Part shown: positions 33,265-45,740 of the stretch, piece after piece | How the letters are laid out: every line of letters begins with the position of its first letter | How positions within the stretch are numbered: position 1 is the first letter of the stretch | From: Excoecaria cochinchinensis | Lineage: Eukaryota; Streptophyta; Magnoliopsida; Malpighiales; Euphorbiaceae | Length of the DNA: 64,000 nucleotides | NCBI GenBank assembly: GCA_947683425.1 | Contig: CANTUQ010000344.1 | Span: 18,428-82,427 of the forward strand | Direction: 5' to 3' | Position numbers and translations under genes: made by a program | Notes under the pieces: generated by a model | Seen by the model: only the letters and a program-made list of their open reading frames with translations | The model's database searches: none | Told to the model about the DNA's origin: nothing

Positions 33265-34010
33265 ATGCGTTGTGACCGGCAAGCTTCCAGTAGCTATTCC
33301 AATCGAGTTTTCCTGAATTATTGGACTCGGATCAAAAATTTCACCACTTTTTACGATTTCTCGATTTTGGTGATTTTCTCTAGTGGTACCCTTAGGGAAA
33401 TCCGTAAAAATTTGTCGGATTCCGACGAAACCAATTTTCGATGCGTTATGACCGGCAAGCTTCCAGTAGCTATTCCAATCTAGTTTTCCTAAATTATTGG
33501 ACTCGGATAAAAAATTTCACCACTTTTTACGATTTCTTGATTTTGGTGATTTTCCCTAGTGGTACCCCTAGGAAACTTCGTAAAAATTCCGACGAAGCCA
33601 ATTCTCGATGCGTTGTGACCGACAAGCTTCCAATAGCTATTCCAATCGAGTTTTCCTGAATTATTTGACTCGGATCCAAAATTTCACCACTTTTTACGAT
33701 TTCTCGATTTTGGTTATTTTCCCTAGTGGTGCCCCTAGGGAAATCCGTAAAAATTCGTCGGATTCCGACGAAGCCAATTCTCGATGCGTTGTTTCCGGCA
33801 AGCTTCCAGTAGCTATTCCAATCTAGTTTTCCTAAATTATTGGACTCGGATAAAAATTTTAACCACTTTTTACGATTTCTTGATTTTGGTGATTTTCCCT
33901 AGTGGTACCCCTAGGAAACTCCGTAAAAATTCCGACGAAGCCAATTCTCGATGCGTTGTGACCGGTAAGCTTCCAGTAGCTATTCCAATCGAGTTTTCCT
34001 GAATTATTAG
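33265..34010 (-). repeat. 343-bp dimer tandem
   Basis: Shared variants CCAATCTAGTTTTCC with TAAATTATTGG and the core CCTAGGAAACT(T/C)CG occur in both copies, with units beginning near 33,441 and 33,784. The preceding units at 33,265 and 33,608 also correspond. One of the intermediate cores is mutated to GGTGCC at about 33,729, removing a KpnI site. Confidence 0.82.
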
Positions 34011-34479
34011 ACTCGGATAAAAAATTTCACCACTTTTTAAGATTTCTCGATTTTGGTTATTTTTCCTAGTGGTACCCCTATGGAAATCCGTAAAAATTCA
34101 TCGGATTCCGACGAAACCAATTCTCGATACGTTGTGACCGGCAAGCTTCCAGTTGCTATTCCAATCGAGTTTTCCGTAATTATTTTACTCGGATCCAAAA
34201 TTTCACCACTTTTTACGATTTGTCAATTTTGGTGTTTTTCCCTAGTGTAACCCCTAGGGAAATCTGTAAAAATTCGTCGGATTTCGACGAAACCAATTCT
34301 CGATGCGTTGTGACCGGCAAGCTTTCTGTAGCTATTCCAATCGAGTTTTCCTTAATTATTGAACTTGGATCAAATATTTCACCACTTTTTACGATTTCTC
34401 GATTTTTTTTTACTTTCCCCAGTGGTACCCCTAGGGAAATCCGTAAAAATTCGTCGGATTTCGATGAATCCAATTCTCA

Positions 34480-35400
34480 ATGCGTTGTGACCGGCAAGCT
34501 TCCAGTCGCTATTCCAATCGAGTTTTCTTTAATTATTTGACTCGGATCCAAAATTTCACCACTTTTTACGATTTCTCGATTTTGGTGATTTTCCCTAGTA
34601 GTACCCCTAGGGAAATATGTAAAAATTTCGACGAAACCAATTCTCGATGCGTTGTGAGCTGCAAGCTTCCAGTAGCTATTCCAATCGAGTTTTCCTGAAT
34701 TATTGGACTCGGATCCAAAATTTCACCACTTTGTACGATTTCTCGATTTTGGTGATTTTCCCTAGTTGTATCCTTAGGGAAATGAGTAAAAATTTGTCGG
34801 ATTCCGACGAAGCCAATTCTCGATGCGTTGTGACCGGCAAGCTTCCCGTAGCTATTCCAATCGTGATTACCTAAATTATTGGACTCGATTCCAAAATTTC
34901 ACCACTTTTTACGATTTCTCGAATTTGGTGATTTTTCCTAGTGGTACACATAGGGAAATCCATAAAAATTCGTCGGATTTCGACGAAACCAATTCTCGAT
35001 GTGTTGTGACCGGCAAGCTTCCAGTAGCTATTCTAATCGAGTTTTCCTTAATTATTGGACTCGGATAAAAAATTTCACCACTTTTTACGATTTCTCGATT
35101 TTTGTGATTTTCCCTAGTGGTTCACCTTGGGAAATCCGTAAAAATTTCGACGAAGCCAATTCTCAATGCGTTGTGACCGGCAAGCTTCCAGTAGCTTTCC
35201 CAATCGAGTTTTCATGAATTATTGGACTCGGATCCAAAATTTCACCACTTCGTACGATTTCTCGATTTTGGTGATTTTTCTTAGTTGTACCCTTAACGAA
35301 ATCCGTAAAAATTCGTCGGATTCCGACGAAGCCAATTCTTGTTGCGTTGTGACCGGCAAGCTTCTAGTATCTCTTCCAATCGAGTTTACCTGAATTATTG
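34480..35400 (-). repeat. Possible 519-bp trimer
   Basis: Cores TAGTTGTATCCTTAG (about 34,764) and TAGTTGTACCCTTAA (about 35,283), each preceded by a CACTT(T/C)GTACGATTTC variant, lie 519 bp apart (two long, one short). Flanking similarity is moderate, so this may be an older duplication. Confidence 0.55.
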
Positions 35401-36492
35401 GACTCGGATCCAAAATTTCACCACTTTTTACGATTTCTCGATTTTGGTGATTTTCTCTAGTGGTACCCCTAGGAAAATCCGTAAAAATTCCGACGATCCC
35501 AATTCTTGATGCGTTGTGACCGGCAAGCTTCCAGTAGCTATTTCAATCGAGTTTTCCTGAATTATTGGACTCGGATCCAAAATTTCACCACTTTTTACGA
35601 TTTCTTGATTTTGGTGATTTTCCCTAGTGGTACCCATAGGAAAATCCGTAAAAATTGCAACGAATCCAAATTTCAATACGTTGTGACCGGTAAGCTTCCA
35701 GTAGCTATTCCAATCGAGTTTTCCTGAATTATTGGACTCGGATCCAAAATTTCACCACTTTTTAAGATTTCTCGATTTTGGTGATTTTCCCTAGTGGTAC
35801 CCCTAGGGAAATCCGTAAAAATTCGTCGGATTTTGACGAAGCCAATTCTCGATGCGTATTGACCGGCAAGCTTCAAGTAGCTATTCCAATCGAGTTTTCC
35901 TGAATTATTGGACTCGGATCCAAAATTTAACCACTTTTTACGATTTCTCGATTTTGGTGATTTTTCCTAGTGGTACCCCTTGGCAAATCCGTAAAAATTC
36001 CGACGATGCCAATTCTCAATGCATTGTGACCGGCAAGCTTCTAGTTGCTATTCCAATCGAGTTTTCCTCAATTATTGGACTCGAATCTAAAATTTCACCA
36101 CTTTTTTCGATTTCTCGATTTTAGTGAGTTTTCCTAGTGGTACCCCTAGGGAAATCCGTAAAAATTCTGACGAAGCCAATTCTAGATGCGTTGAGACCGG
36201 CAAGCTTCCAGTAGATATTCCAATCGAGTTTTCCTAAATTATTGGACTCAGATCAAAAATTCCACCACTTTTTACGATTTCTCGATTTTGGTGATTTTCC
36301 CTAGTGGTACACCTAGGGAAATCCGTAAAAATTCGTCGGATTCCGACGATCCCAATTCTTGATGCGTTGTGACCGGCAAGCTTCAAGTAGTTATTCCAAT
36401 CGAGTTTTCCTGAATTATTGGACTCGGATCAAAAATTTTATCACTTTTTACGATTTCTCGATTTTGCTGATTTTTCGTAGTGGTACCCCAAG

Positions 36493-36512
36493 GGAAATTC
36501 ATGGAAATTCAT
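36493..36512 (-). repeat. 10-bp microduplication GGAAATTCAT x2
   Basis: GGAAATTCAT is repeated in direct tandem just after a core of the form GGTACCCCAAG. A similar ATAAAAATTCAT follows. The unit is lengthened by about 10 bp. Confidence 0.88.
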
Positions 36513-38722
36513 AAAAATTCATTGTATTTCGACAAAACCAATTCACAATGCGTTGTGACCGGCAAGCTTCCAGTAGCTATTCCAATCGAGTTTTCCTGAA
36601 TTATTGGACTCGGATCAAAAATTTCACCACTTTTTACGATTTCTCGATTTTGGTGATTTTTCCTAGTGGTACCCCTAGGAAAATCCGTAAAAATTTTGAC
36701 GAAACCATTTCTCGATGCATATTGACCGGCAAGTTTCCAGTATCTATTCCCATTGAGTTTTCCTGAATTATTGCACTCGAATCAAAAATTTCACCACTTT
36801 TTATGATTTCTCGATTTTGGTTATTTTCCCTAATGGTACCCCTAGGGAAATCCGTAAAAATTCGTCGGGTTTCGACGAAGCCAATTCTCAATGCGTTGTG
36901 ACCGGAAAGCTTCCAGTAGCTATTCCAATCGAATTTTCCTTAATTATTGGACTCGGATCCAAAATTTCACCACTTTTTATGATTTCTCGATTTTTGTGAT
37001 TTTCCCTAGTCGTACCCCTCGGGAAATCCGTAAAAATTCGTCGGATTTCGACGAAGTAGATTCTCTATGTGTTGAGACCGTCAAGCTTCCAGTAGCTATT
37101 CCAATCGAGTTTTCCTGAATTATTGGACTCGGATCCAAAATTTCACCACTTTTTACGATTTCTCGATTTTGGTGATTTTCCCTAGTGGCACCCCTAGGGA
37201 AATCCGTAAAAATTCCGACGAAGCCAATTCTCGATGCGTTGTGGCCGGCAAGCTTCCAGTAGCTATTCTTATTGTGTTTTCCTTAATTATTGGACTCGTA
37301 TAAAAAATTTCACCACTTTTTATGATTTCTCGTTTTTGTTTATTTTCCCTAGTGGTACCCCTAGGGAAATCCGTAAAAATTCGTCGGATTCCGACAAAGC
37401 CAATTCTCAATGCGTTGTGACCGGCAAGCTTCCTGTAGCTATTCCAATCAAATTTTCCTTAATTATTGGACTCGGATCCAAAATTTCACCACTTTTTACG
37501 ATTTCTAGATTTTGGTGATTTTCCCTAGTCGTACTCCTAATGAAATCCGTAAAAATTCGTCAGATTCTGAGGAAGCAAATTCTCGATGCGTTGTGACCGG
37601 CAATCTTCCAGTAGCTATTCCAATCTAGTTTTCATGAATTATTGGACTCGGAACCATAATTTCACCACTTTTTACGATTTTTCGATTTTGGTGATTTTCC
37701 CTAGTGGTACCCCTAGGAAAATCCGTAAAAATTCCGACGAAACCAATTCTCGATGCGTTGTGACCGGCAAGCTTCCAGTAGCTATTCCAATTGACTTTTC
37801 CTTAATTATTGGACTCCGATCCAAAATTTCACCACTTTATGATTTCTCGATTTTGGTGATTTTCCCTTGTGGTACCCCATAGGTAAATCCGTAAAAATTC
37901 CGACGAATCCAATTCTCGATGGGTTATGACCGGCAAGCTTCCAGTAGCTATTCTAATCGAGTTTTCCTTAATTATTGGACTCGGATCCAAAATTTTACCA
38001 CTTTTTACGATTTCTCGATTTGTGATTTTCCCTAGTAGCACCCCTAGGGAAATCCGTAAAGATTCGTCGGATTCCGATGAAATCAATTCTCGATGCGTTG
38101 TGACCGGCAAGCTTCAAGTAGCTATTCTAATCGAGTTTTCCTTAATTATTGCACTCGGATCAAAAATTTCACCACTTTTTACGATTTCTCGATTTTGGTG
38201 ATTTTCCCTAGTGGAACCCCTAGGGAAATCCGAAAAAATTTCGACGAAACCAATTCTCGATGCGTTGTGACCGACAAGCTTCCAGTAGGTTTTCCAATCG
38301 AGTTTTCCTTAATTAATGGACTCGGATCAAAAATTTCACCACTTTTTACGATTTCTCAATTTTGGCGATTTTCCCTTGTGGTACCACCTAGGTAAATCCG
38401 TAAAAATTTCGACGAATCCAATTCTCGATGCGTTGTGACCGGCAAGCTTCCAGTAGATATTCCAAGCGAGTTTTCCTGAATTATTGGACTCGGATCCAAA
38501 ATTTCACCACTTTTTACGATTTCTCGATTTTGGTGATTTTCCCTAGTGGTACCCCTAGGGAAATCCGTAAAAATTCGTCGGATTCCGACGAAACCAATTA
38601 TCGATGCGTTGTGACCGGAAAGCTTTCAGTAGCTATTCCAATCGAGTTTTCCTTAATTATTGTACTAGGATCCATAATTTCACCACTTTTACGATTTCTC
38701 GATTTTGGTGATTTTCCCTAGT

Positions 38723-38732
38723 GGTACGTACC
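38723..38732. repeat. Core expanded to GGTACGTACC
   Basis: A GTAC duplication changes GGTACC to the perfect palindrome GGTACGTACC. The same change occurs at 47,967 in a related monomer. Both are followed by a unit with TATTTCAAT(C/A)TAG and a TTTTGTTGATTTTCC segment, then GGTACCACTAGG or AGTACCACTAGGG. Confidence 0.9.
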
Positions 38733-41639
38733 ATAGGGAAATCCGTAAAAATTCATCGGATTTCGACGAAGCCAATTCTCGATACATTGTGACTGGCAAG
38801 CTTCCAGTAGCTATTTCAATCTAGTTTTCCTGAATTATTGGACTCGGATCAAAAATTTCACTACTTTTTACGATTTCTCGATTTTGTTGATTTTCCCTAG
38901 TGGTACCACTAGGAAAATCCGTAAAAATTCGTCGGATTCCGACGAAGCAAATTCTCGATGCGTTGTGACCGGCAAGCTTTCAGTAGCTATTCCAATCGAG
39001 TTTTCCTGAATTATTGGACTCAGATAAAAAATTTCACCACTTTTTACGATTTCTCGATTTTTGTGATTTTCCCTAGTGGTACCCCCTAGGGAAATCCGTA
39101 AAAATTCCGACGACGCCAATTCTCGATGCGTTGAGACCGGCAAGCTTCCAGTAGCTATTTCAATTGAGGTTTCCTGAATTATTGGACTCGGATCCAAAAT
39201 TTTACCACTTTTTACGATTTCTCGATTTTGGCGATTTTCCCTTGTGGTACCCCTAGGGAAATCCGTAAAAATTTCGACGGAGCAGATTCTTGATGCGTTG
39301 TGACCGGCAAGTTTCCAGTAGCTATTCCAATCGAGTTTTCCTTAATTATTGGACTCGGATCAAAAATTTCACCACTTTTTACGATTTCTCGATTTTGGTG
39401 ATTTTCCCTAGTGGTACCCTAGGAAAATCTGTAAAAATTCGTCGGATTCTGAGGAAGCAAATTCTCGATGCGTTGTGACCGGCAAGCTTCAAATAGCTAT
39501 TCCAATCGAGTTTTCCTGAATTATTGGACTCGGATCCAAAATTTTACCACTTTTTATGATTTCTCGATTTTTGTGATTTTCCCTAGTGGTACCCCTAGGG
39601 AAATCCATAAAAATTCCGACGAAGCCAATTCTTGATGCGTTGTGACCGGCAAGATTCCAGTAGCTATTCCAATCGATTTTTCCTTAATTATTGGACTCCT
39701 ATCCAAATTTCACCACTTTTTACGATTTCTCGATTTTGGTGATTTTCCCTTGTGGTAACCCATAGGTAAATCCGTAAAAATTCCGACGAATTTAATTCTC
39801 GATGCGTTGTGACCGGCAAGCTTCCAGTAGCTATTCTAATCGAGTTTTCCTTAATTATTGGACTCGGATCCAAAATTTCACCACTTTTTTCGATTTCTCG
39901 ATTTTGGTGATTTTCCCTAGTGGTACGCCTAGGGAAATCCGTAAAAATTTCGACGAATTCAATTCTCGATGCGTTGTGACCGGCAAGCTTTCAGTAGATA
40001 TTCCAATCAAGTTTTCCTGAATTATTGGACTCTGATCCAAAATTTCACCACTTTTTACGATTTCTCGATTTTTGTGATTTTCCCTAGTGCTACCCCTAGG
40101 GAAATCCGTAAAAATTCCGACGAAACCAATTCTCAATGCGTTGTGACCGGCAAGCTTCCAGTAGTTATTCCAATCGAGTTTTCCTGAATTATTGGACTCG
40201 GATCCAAAATTTCACCACTTTTTACGATTTCTCAATTTTGGTGATTTTCCCTAGTGGTACCCCTAGGGAAATCCGTAAAAATTCGTCGGATTCCGAAGAA
40301 ACCAATTGTCGATGTGTTTTGACCGGCAAGCTTACAGTAGCTATTTAAATCGAGTTTTTCTGAATTATTGGACTCTGATCAAAAATTTCACCACTTTGTA
40401 CGATTTGTCAATTTTGGTGATTTTCCCTAGTGGTACCCTTAGGGAAATCCGTAAAAATTCGTCGGATTCTAACGAAGCCAATTCTTGATGCGTTGTGACC
40501 AGCAAGCTTCCAGTAGCTATTCCAATCGAGTTTTCCTGAATTATTGGATTCGGATCAAAAATTTCACCACTTTTTACGATTTCTCGATTTTTGTAATTTT
40601 CCCTAGTGGTACCCTTAGGGAAATCCGTAAAAATTCGTCGAATTCCGACGAAGCCAATTCTCGATGAGTTTTGACCGGCAAGCTTCCTGTAGCTAGTCCA
40701 TTCGAGTTTTCCTGAATTATTGGACTCGGATCAAAAATTTCACCACTTTTTACGATTTCTCGATTTTCGTGATTTTCCCTAGCGGTATCCTTAGGAAAAT
40801 CCATAAAAATTCGTCGGATTCCGACGAAACCGATTCTCGATGCGTTGTGACCGGCAAGCTTCCAGTAGCTATTCCAATCGAGTTTTCCTGAATTTTGGAC
40901 TCGGATCCAAAATTTTATCGCTTTTTACGATTTCTCGATTTTGGTGATTTTCCCTAGTGAAACACCTAGGGAAATCCGCAAAAATTCCGACGAAAGTAAT
41001 TTTCGATGCATTGTGACCAGCAAGCTTCCAGTAGCTATTCCAATCGAGTTTTCCTTAATTATTGGACTCGGATCCAAAATTTCACTACTTTTTACGATTT
41101 CTCGATTTTGGTGATTTTCCCTAGTGGTACCCCCTAGGGAAATCCGTAAAAATTCGTCGGATTCCGACGAAGCCAATTATAGATGCGTTGTGACCGGCAA
41201 GCTTCCAGTAGCTATTCCAATCGAGTTTTCCTTGAATATTTGACTCGGATCAAAAATTTCAACACTTTTTACGATTTTTCGATTTATGTGATTTTCCCTA
41301 GTGGTACCCCTAGGAAAATCCGTAAAAATTGCAACGAATCCAATTTTCAATACGTTGTGACCGGAAAGCTTCCAGTAGCTATTCCAATCAAGTTTTCCAG
41401 AATTATTGGACTCGGATCAAAAATTTCACCACTTTTTATGATTTCTCGATTTTGGTGATTTTCCCTAATGGTACCCGAGGGTAATCCGTAAAAATTCGTC
41501 GGATTCTGAGGAAGGAAATTCTCAATGCGTTGTGACCGGAAAGCTTCCAGTAGCTATTCCAATCGAGTTTTCCTGAATTATTGGACTCGGATCAAAAATT
41601 TTACCAATTTTTACGATTTCTCGATTTTGGTGATTTTCC

Positions 41640-42643
41640 CTAGTGGTACCCCTTGGGAAATCCGTAAAAATTCCGATGAAGCCAATTCTCGATGCGTTGT
41701 GACCGGCAAGCTTCCAGTAGCTATTCCAAACGAGTTTTCCTTAATTATTGGACTCCGATAAAAAATTTCACCACTTTTTACGATTTATCGATTTTGGTGA
41801 TTTTCCCTTGTGGTACCCCCTAGGTAAATCCGTAAAAATTCCGACGAATTCAATTCTCGTTGCGTTGTGACCGGCAAGCTTCCAGTAGCTATTCCAATTG
41901 AGTTATCCTGAATTATTGGAGTCGCATCAAAAATTTCACCACTTTTTACGATTTCTCGATTTTGGTGATTTTCCCTAGTGGTACCCCTAGGGAAATCCGT
42001 AAAAATTCTGACGAATCAAATTCTTGATGCGTTGTGACCGGCAAGCTTTCAGTAGATATTCCAATCGAGTTTTCCTGAATTATTGGACTCCAATCCAAAA
42101 TATCACCACTTTTTACGATTTCTCGATTTTTGTGATTTTCCCTAGTGGTACCCCTAGGGAAATCCGTAAAAATTCCGATGAAGCCAATTCTCGATGCGTT
42201 GTGACCGGCAAGCTTCCAGTAGCTATTCCAATCGAGTTTTCCTTAATTATTGGACTCCGATAAAAAATTTCACCGCTTTTTACGATTTATCGATTTTGGT
42301 GATTTTCCCTTGTGGTACCCCCTAGGTAAATCCGTAAAAATTCCGACGAATTCAATTCTCGATGCGTTGTGACCGGTAAGCTTCCAGTAGCTATTCCAAT
42401 TGAGTTATCCTGAATTATTGGACTCGCATCAAAAATTTCACCACTTTCTACGATTTCTCGATTTTGGTGATTTTCCCTAGTGGTACCCCTAGGGAAATCC
42501 GTAAAACTTCCGACGAATCAAATTCTCGATGCGTTGTGACCGGCAAGCTTTCAGTAGATATTCCAATCGAGTTTTTCTGAATTATTGGACTCCAATCCAA
42601 AATTTCACCACTTTTTACGATTTCTCGATTTTGGTGATTTTCC
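41640..42643 (-). repeat. 502-bp trimer tandem, two copies
   Basis: Three short monomers form a unit repeated once. Markers in both copies: GGACTCCGATAAAAAATTTC; ACGATTTATCGATTTTGG; CCCTTGTGGTACCCCCTAGG (41,807 and 42,309); CCAATTGAGTTATCC with TCGCATCAAAAATTTC; and GGCAAGCTTTCAGTAGATAT with GGACTCCAATCC. All are 502 bp apart. The high density of shared private variants suggests a recent duplication. Confidence 0.9.
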
Positions 42644-42990
42644 TTAGTGGTACCCCTAGGGAAATCCGTAAAAATTCGTCGGATTCCGACGAAACCAATT
42701 TTTGATACGTTTTGACCGGCAAGCTTCCAGTAGCTATTCCAATCGAGTTTTCCTGAATTATTGGACTCGGATCCAAAATTTTACCACTTTGTACGATTTG
42801 TCGATTTTGGTGATTTTTCCTAGTCGTACCTTTGGGAAATCCGTAAAAATTCGTCGGATTCTGACGAAGCAGATTCTTGATGCGTTGTGACCAGCAAGAT
42901 TCCAGTAGCTATTCCAATCGAGTTTTCCTGAATTATTGGATTCGGATCAAAAATTTCACCACTTTTTACGATTTCTCGATTTTGGTGATT

Positions 42991-43004
42991 TTCCCTAAGG
43001 AAAA
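42991..43004 (-). repeat. Collapsed GGTACC palindrome, copy 1
   Basis: TTCCCTAAGGAAAA replaces the normal core. The central bases with GGTACC, about 11, have been removed and the two arms are brought together. Confidence 0.88.
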
Positions 43005-43330
43005 TCCGTAAAAATTAATCGAATTCCGACGAAGTCAATTCTCGATGCGTTTTGACCGGCAAGATTCCTGTAGCTATTCCAATCGAGTTTTCCTGAATTA
43101 TTGGACTCGGAACAAAAATTTCACCACTTTTTACGATTTCTTAATTTTGGTAATTTTTCCTAGTGGTACCCTTAGGAAAATCCGTAAAAATTCGTCGGAT
43201 TCCGACGAAACCAATTCTCGATGCGTTGTGAACGGCAAGCTTCCAGTAGCTATTCCAATCGAGTTTTCCTGAATTATTGGACTCGGATCAAAAATTTTAC
43301 CACTTTTTACGATTTCTCGATTTTGGTGAT

Positions 43331-43343
43331 TTTCCCTAAGGGA
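43331..43343 (-). repeat. Collapsed GGTACC palindrome, copy 2
   Basis: TTTCCCTAAGGGAAA is the same collapsed core about 341 bp after the first. The arms now form a short uninterrupted palindrome. Confidence 0.88.
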
Positions 43344-43999
43344 AATCCGTAAAAATTCATCGAATTCCGACGAAGTCAATTCTCGATGCGTTTTGACCGG
43401 CAAGCTTCCTGTAGCTATTCCAATCGAGTTTTACTGAATTATTGGACTCGGAACAAAAATTTCACCACTTTTTATGATTTCTTAATTTTGGTGATTTTCC
43501 CTAGTGGTACCCTTAGGAAAATCCGTAAAAATTCGACGGATTCCGACGAAACCAATTCTCGATGCTTTGTGAACGGCAAGCTTCCAGTAGCTATTCCAAT
43601 CGAGTTTTCTTGAATTATTGGACTCGGATCCAAAATTTTACCACTTTTTACGATTTCTCGATTTTGGGGATTTTTCCTAGTGAAACCCCTAGGGTAATCC
43701 GCAAAAATTCCGACGAAACTAATTCTCGATGCGTTGTGACCGGCAAGCTTCCAGTAGCTATTCCAATCGAGTTTTCCTTAATTATTGGACTCGGATCCAA
43801 AATTTCACCACTTTTTACGATTTCTCAATTTTGGTGATTTTCCCTTGTGGTACCCCCTAGGTAAATCCGTAAAAATTCCGACGAATCCAATTCTCGATGC
43901 GTTATGACCGGCAAGCTTCCAGAAGATATTCCAAGCGAGTTGTCCTGAATTATTTGACTCGGATTAAAAATTTCACCACTTTTTACGATTTCTCGATTT

Positions 44000-45740
44000 T
44001 GCTGATTTTCCCTTGTGGTACCCCTAGGCAAATCCGTAAAATTTCCGACGAAGCCAATTCTCGATGCGTTGTGACCGTCAAGCTTCCTGTAGCTATTCCA
44101 AGCGAGTTTTCCTGAATTATTGGACTCGGATCAAAAATTTCACAACTTTTTACGATTTCTCAATTTTGGTGATTTTCCCTAGTGGTACCCATAGGGAAAT
44201 CCGTAAAAATTCTGACGAATCCAATTCTCGATGCGTTGTGACCGGAAAGCTTCCAGTAGCTATCCCAATCGAGTTTTCCTGAATTATTGGACTCGAATCA
44301 AAAATTTCACCACTTTTTACGATTTCTCGATTTTGGTGATTTTCCATAGTGGTACCCCTAGGGAAATCCGTATAAATTTCGACGAAACCAATTCTCGATA
44401 CGTTGTGACCGGCAAACTTCTAGTAGCTATTCCAATCGAGTTTTCCTTAATTATTGGACTCGGATCCAAAATTTCACCACTTTTCACGATTTCTCGATTT
44501 TGGTGATTTTCCCTAGTGGTACCCCTAGGAAAATCCGTAAAAATTGCAACGAATCCAATTTTCAATACGTTGTGACCGACAAGCTTCCAGTAGCTATTCC
44601 AATCGAGTTTTCCTGAATTATTGGACAAGGATCCAAAATTTTACCACTTTTTACTATTTCTCGATTTTGGTGATTTTTCCTAGTGGTACCCCCAGGGAAA
44701 TCCGTAAAAATTCGTCGGATTCCGACGAAGATAATTTTCGATGCGTTGTGACCGGAAAGCTTCTAGTAGCTATTCCAATTGAGTATACCTTAATTATTGG
44801 ACTCGGATCAAAAATTTCACCACTTTTTAAGATTTCTCGATTTTGATTATTTTCCCTAGTGGTACCCCTATGGAAATCCGTAATAATTCGTCGGATTCCG
44901 ACAAAGCAAATTCTCGATAGGTTGTGACCGGCAAGCTTCCAGTAGCTATTCCAATCGAGTTTTCCTGAATTATTGGACTCGGATCAAAAATTTTACCACT
45001 TTTTACGATTTCTCGATTTTGGTGTTTTTCCCTAGTGGTACCCCTAGGGAAATCCGTAAAAATTCCGACGAAACCAATTCTCGATGCGTTGTGACCGGCA
45101 AGCTTCCAGTAGCTATTCAAATCGAGTTTTCCTTAATTATTGGACTCATATCCAAAATTTCACCACTTTTTACGATTTCTCGATTTTGGTGATTTTCGCT
45201 TGTGGTACCCCCTAGGTAAATCCGTAAAAATTTCGACGAATCCAATTCTCGATGCGTTGTGACCGGCAAGCTTTCAGTAGATATTCCAATCGAGTTTTCC
45301 TGAATTATTGGACTCAGATCCAAAATTTCACCACTTTTTACGATTTCTCGATTTTGGCGATTTTCCCTAGTGGTACCCCTAGGGAAATCCGTAAAAATTC
45401 GTCGGATTCCGACGAATCCAATTCTCGATGCGTTTTGACCGGCAAGCTTCCAGTAGCTATTACAATCGAATTTTCCTGAATTATTGAACTCGGATCCAAA
45501 ATTTCACCACTTTGTACGATTTCTCGATTTTGGTGATTTTCCTTAGTGGTACCCTTAGGGAAATCCGTAAAAATTCGTCGAATTCCGACGAAGCCAATTC
45601 TCGATGCGTTGTGACTAGCAAGCTTCCAGTAGCTATTCCAATCGAGTTTTCCTGAATTATTTGACTCGGATCCAAAATTTCACCACTTTTTACAATTTCT
45701 CAATTTTGGTGATTTTCCCTAGTGGTACCCTTAGGAAAAT
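44000..45740 (-). repeat. Array interval without a clear local multimer
   Basis: Mixed long and short monomers. It contains a GCAACGAATCC variant at 44,546 that also occurs at 35,657 and 41,331, and a late copy of the CTTGTGGTACC core at 45,199. No other element seen. Confidence 0.6.

Larger units (their letters stand above)
42960..43640 (-). repeat. 341-bp dimer carrying the collapsed core
   Basis: Two successive dimers share the collapsed core, GCGTTTTGACCGGCAAG, GCTTCCTGTAGC or GATTCCTGTAGC, TTGGACTCGGAACAAAAATT and GATTTCTTAATTTTGG. Spacing is 341 bp: one long unit plus one shortened by the 11-bp core loss. The shared deletion shows that the whole dimer was copied after the core collapsed. 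Confidence 0.88.
37540..44000 (-). repeat. Roughly 2-kb superperiod
   Basis: Two linked markers recur together. TCTGAGGAAG lies at 37,566, 39,448 and 41,505. The core variant CCCTTGTGGTA...TAGGTAAATCC lies at 37,866, 39,749 and 41,807, and again at 43,844. Spacings are 1,882, 2,057 and (for the core) 1,883, 2,058 and 2,037 bp, or 11-12 monomers. Further copies of the core at 38,375, 42,309 and 45,199 show later local rearrangement. Confidence 0.65.

Noticed and set aside
36480..36530. Possible insertion of foreign sequence at the lengthened monomer
   Set aside because: The extra bases are a tandem copy of the local GGAAATTCAT.
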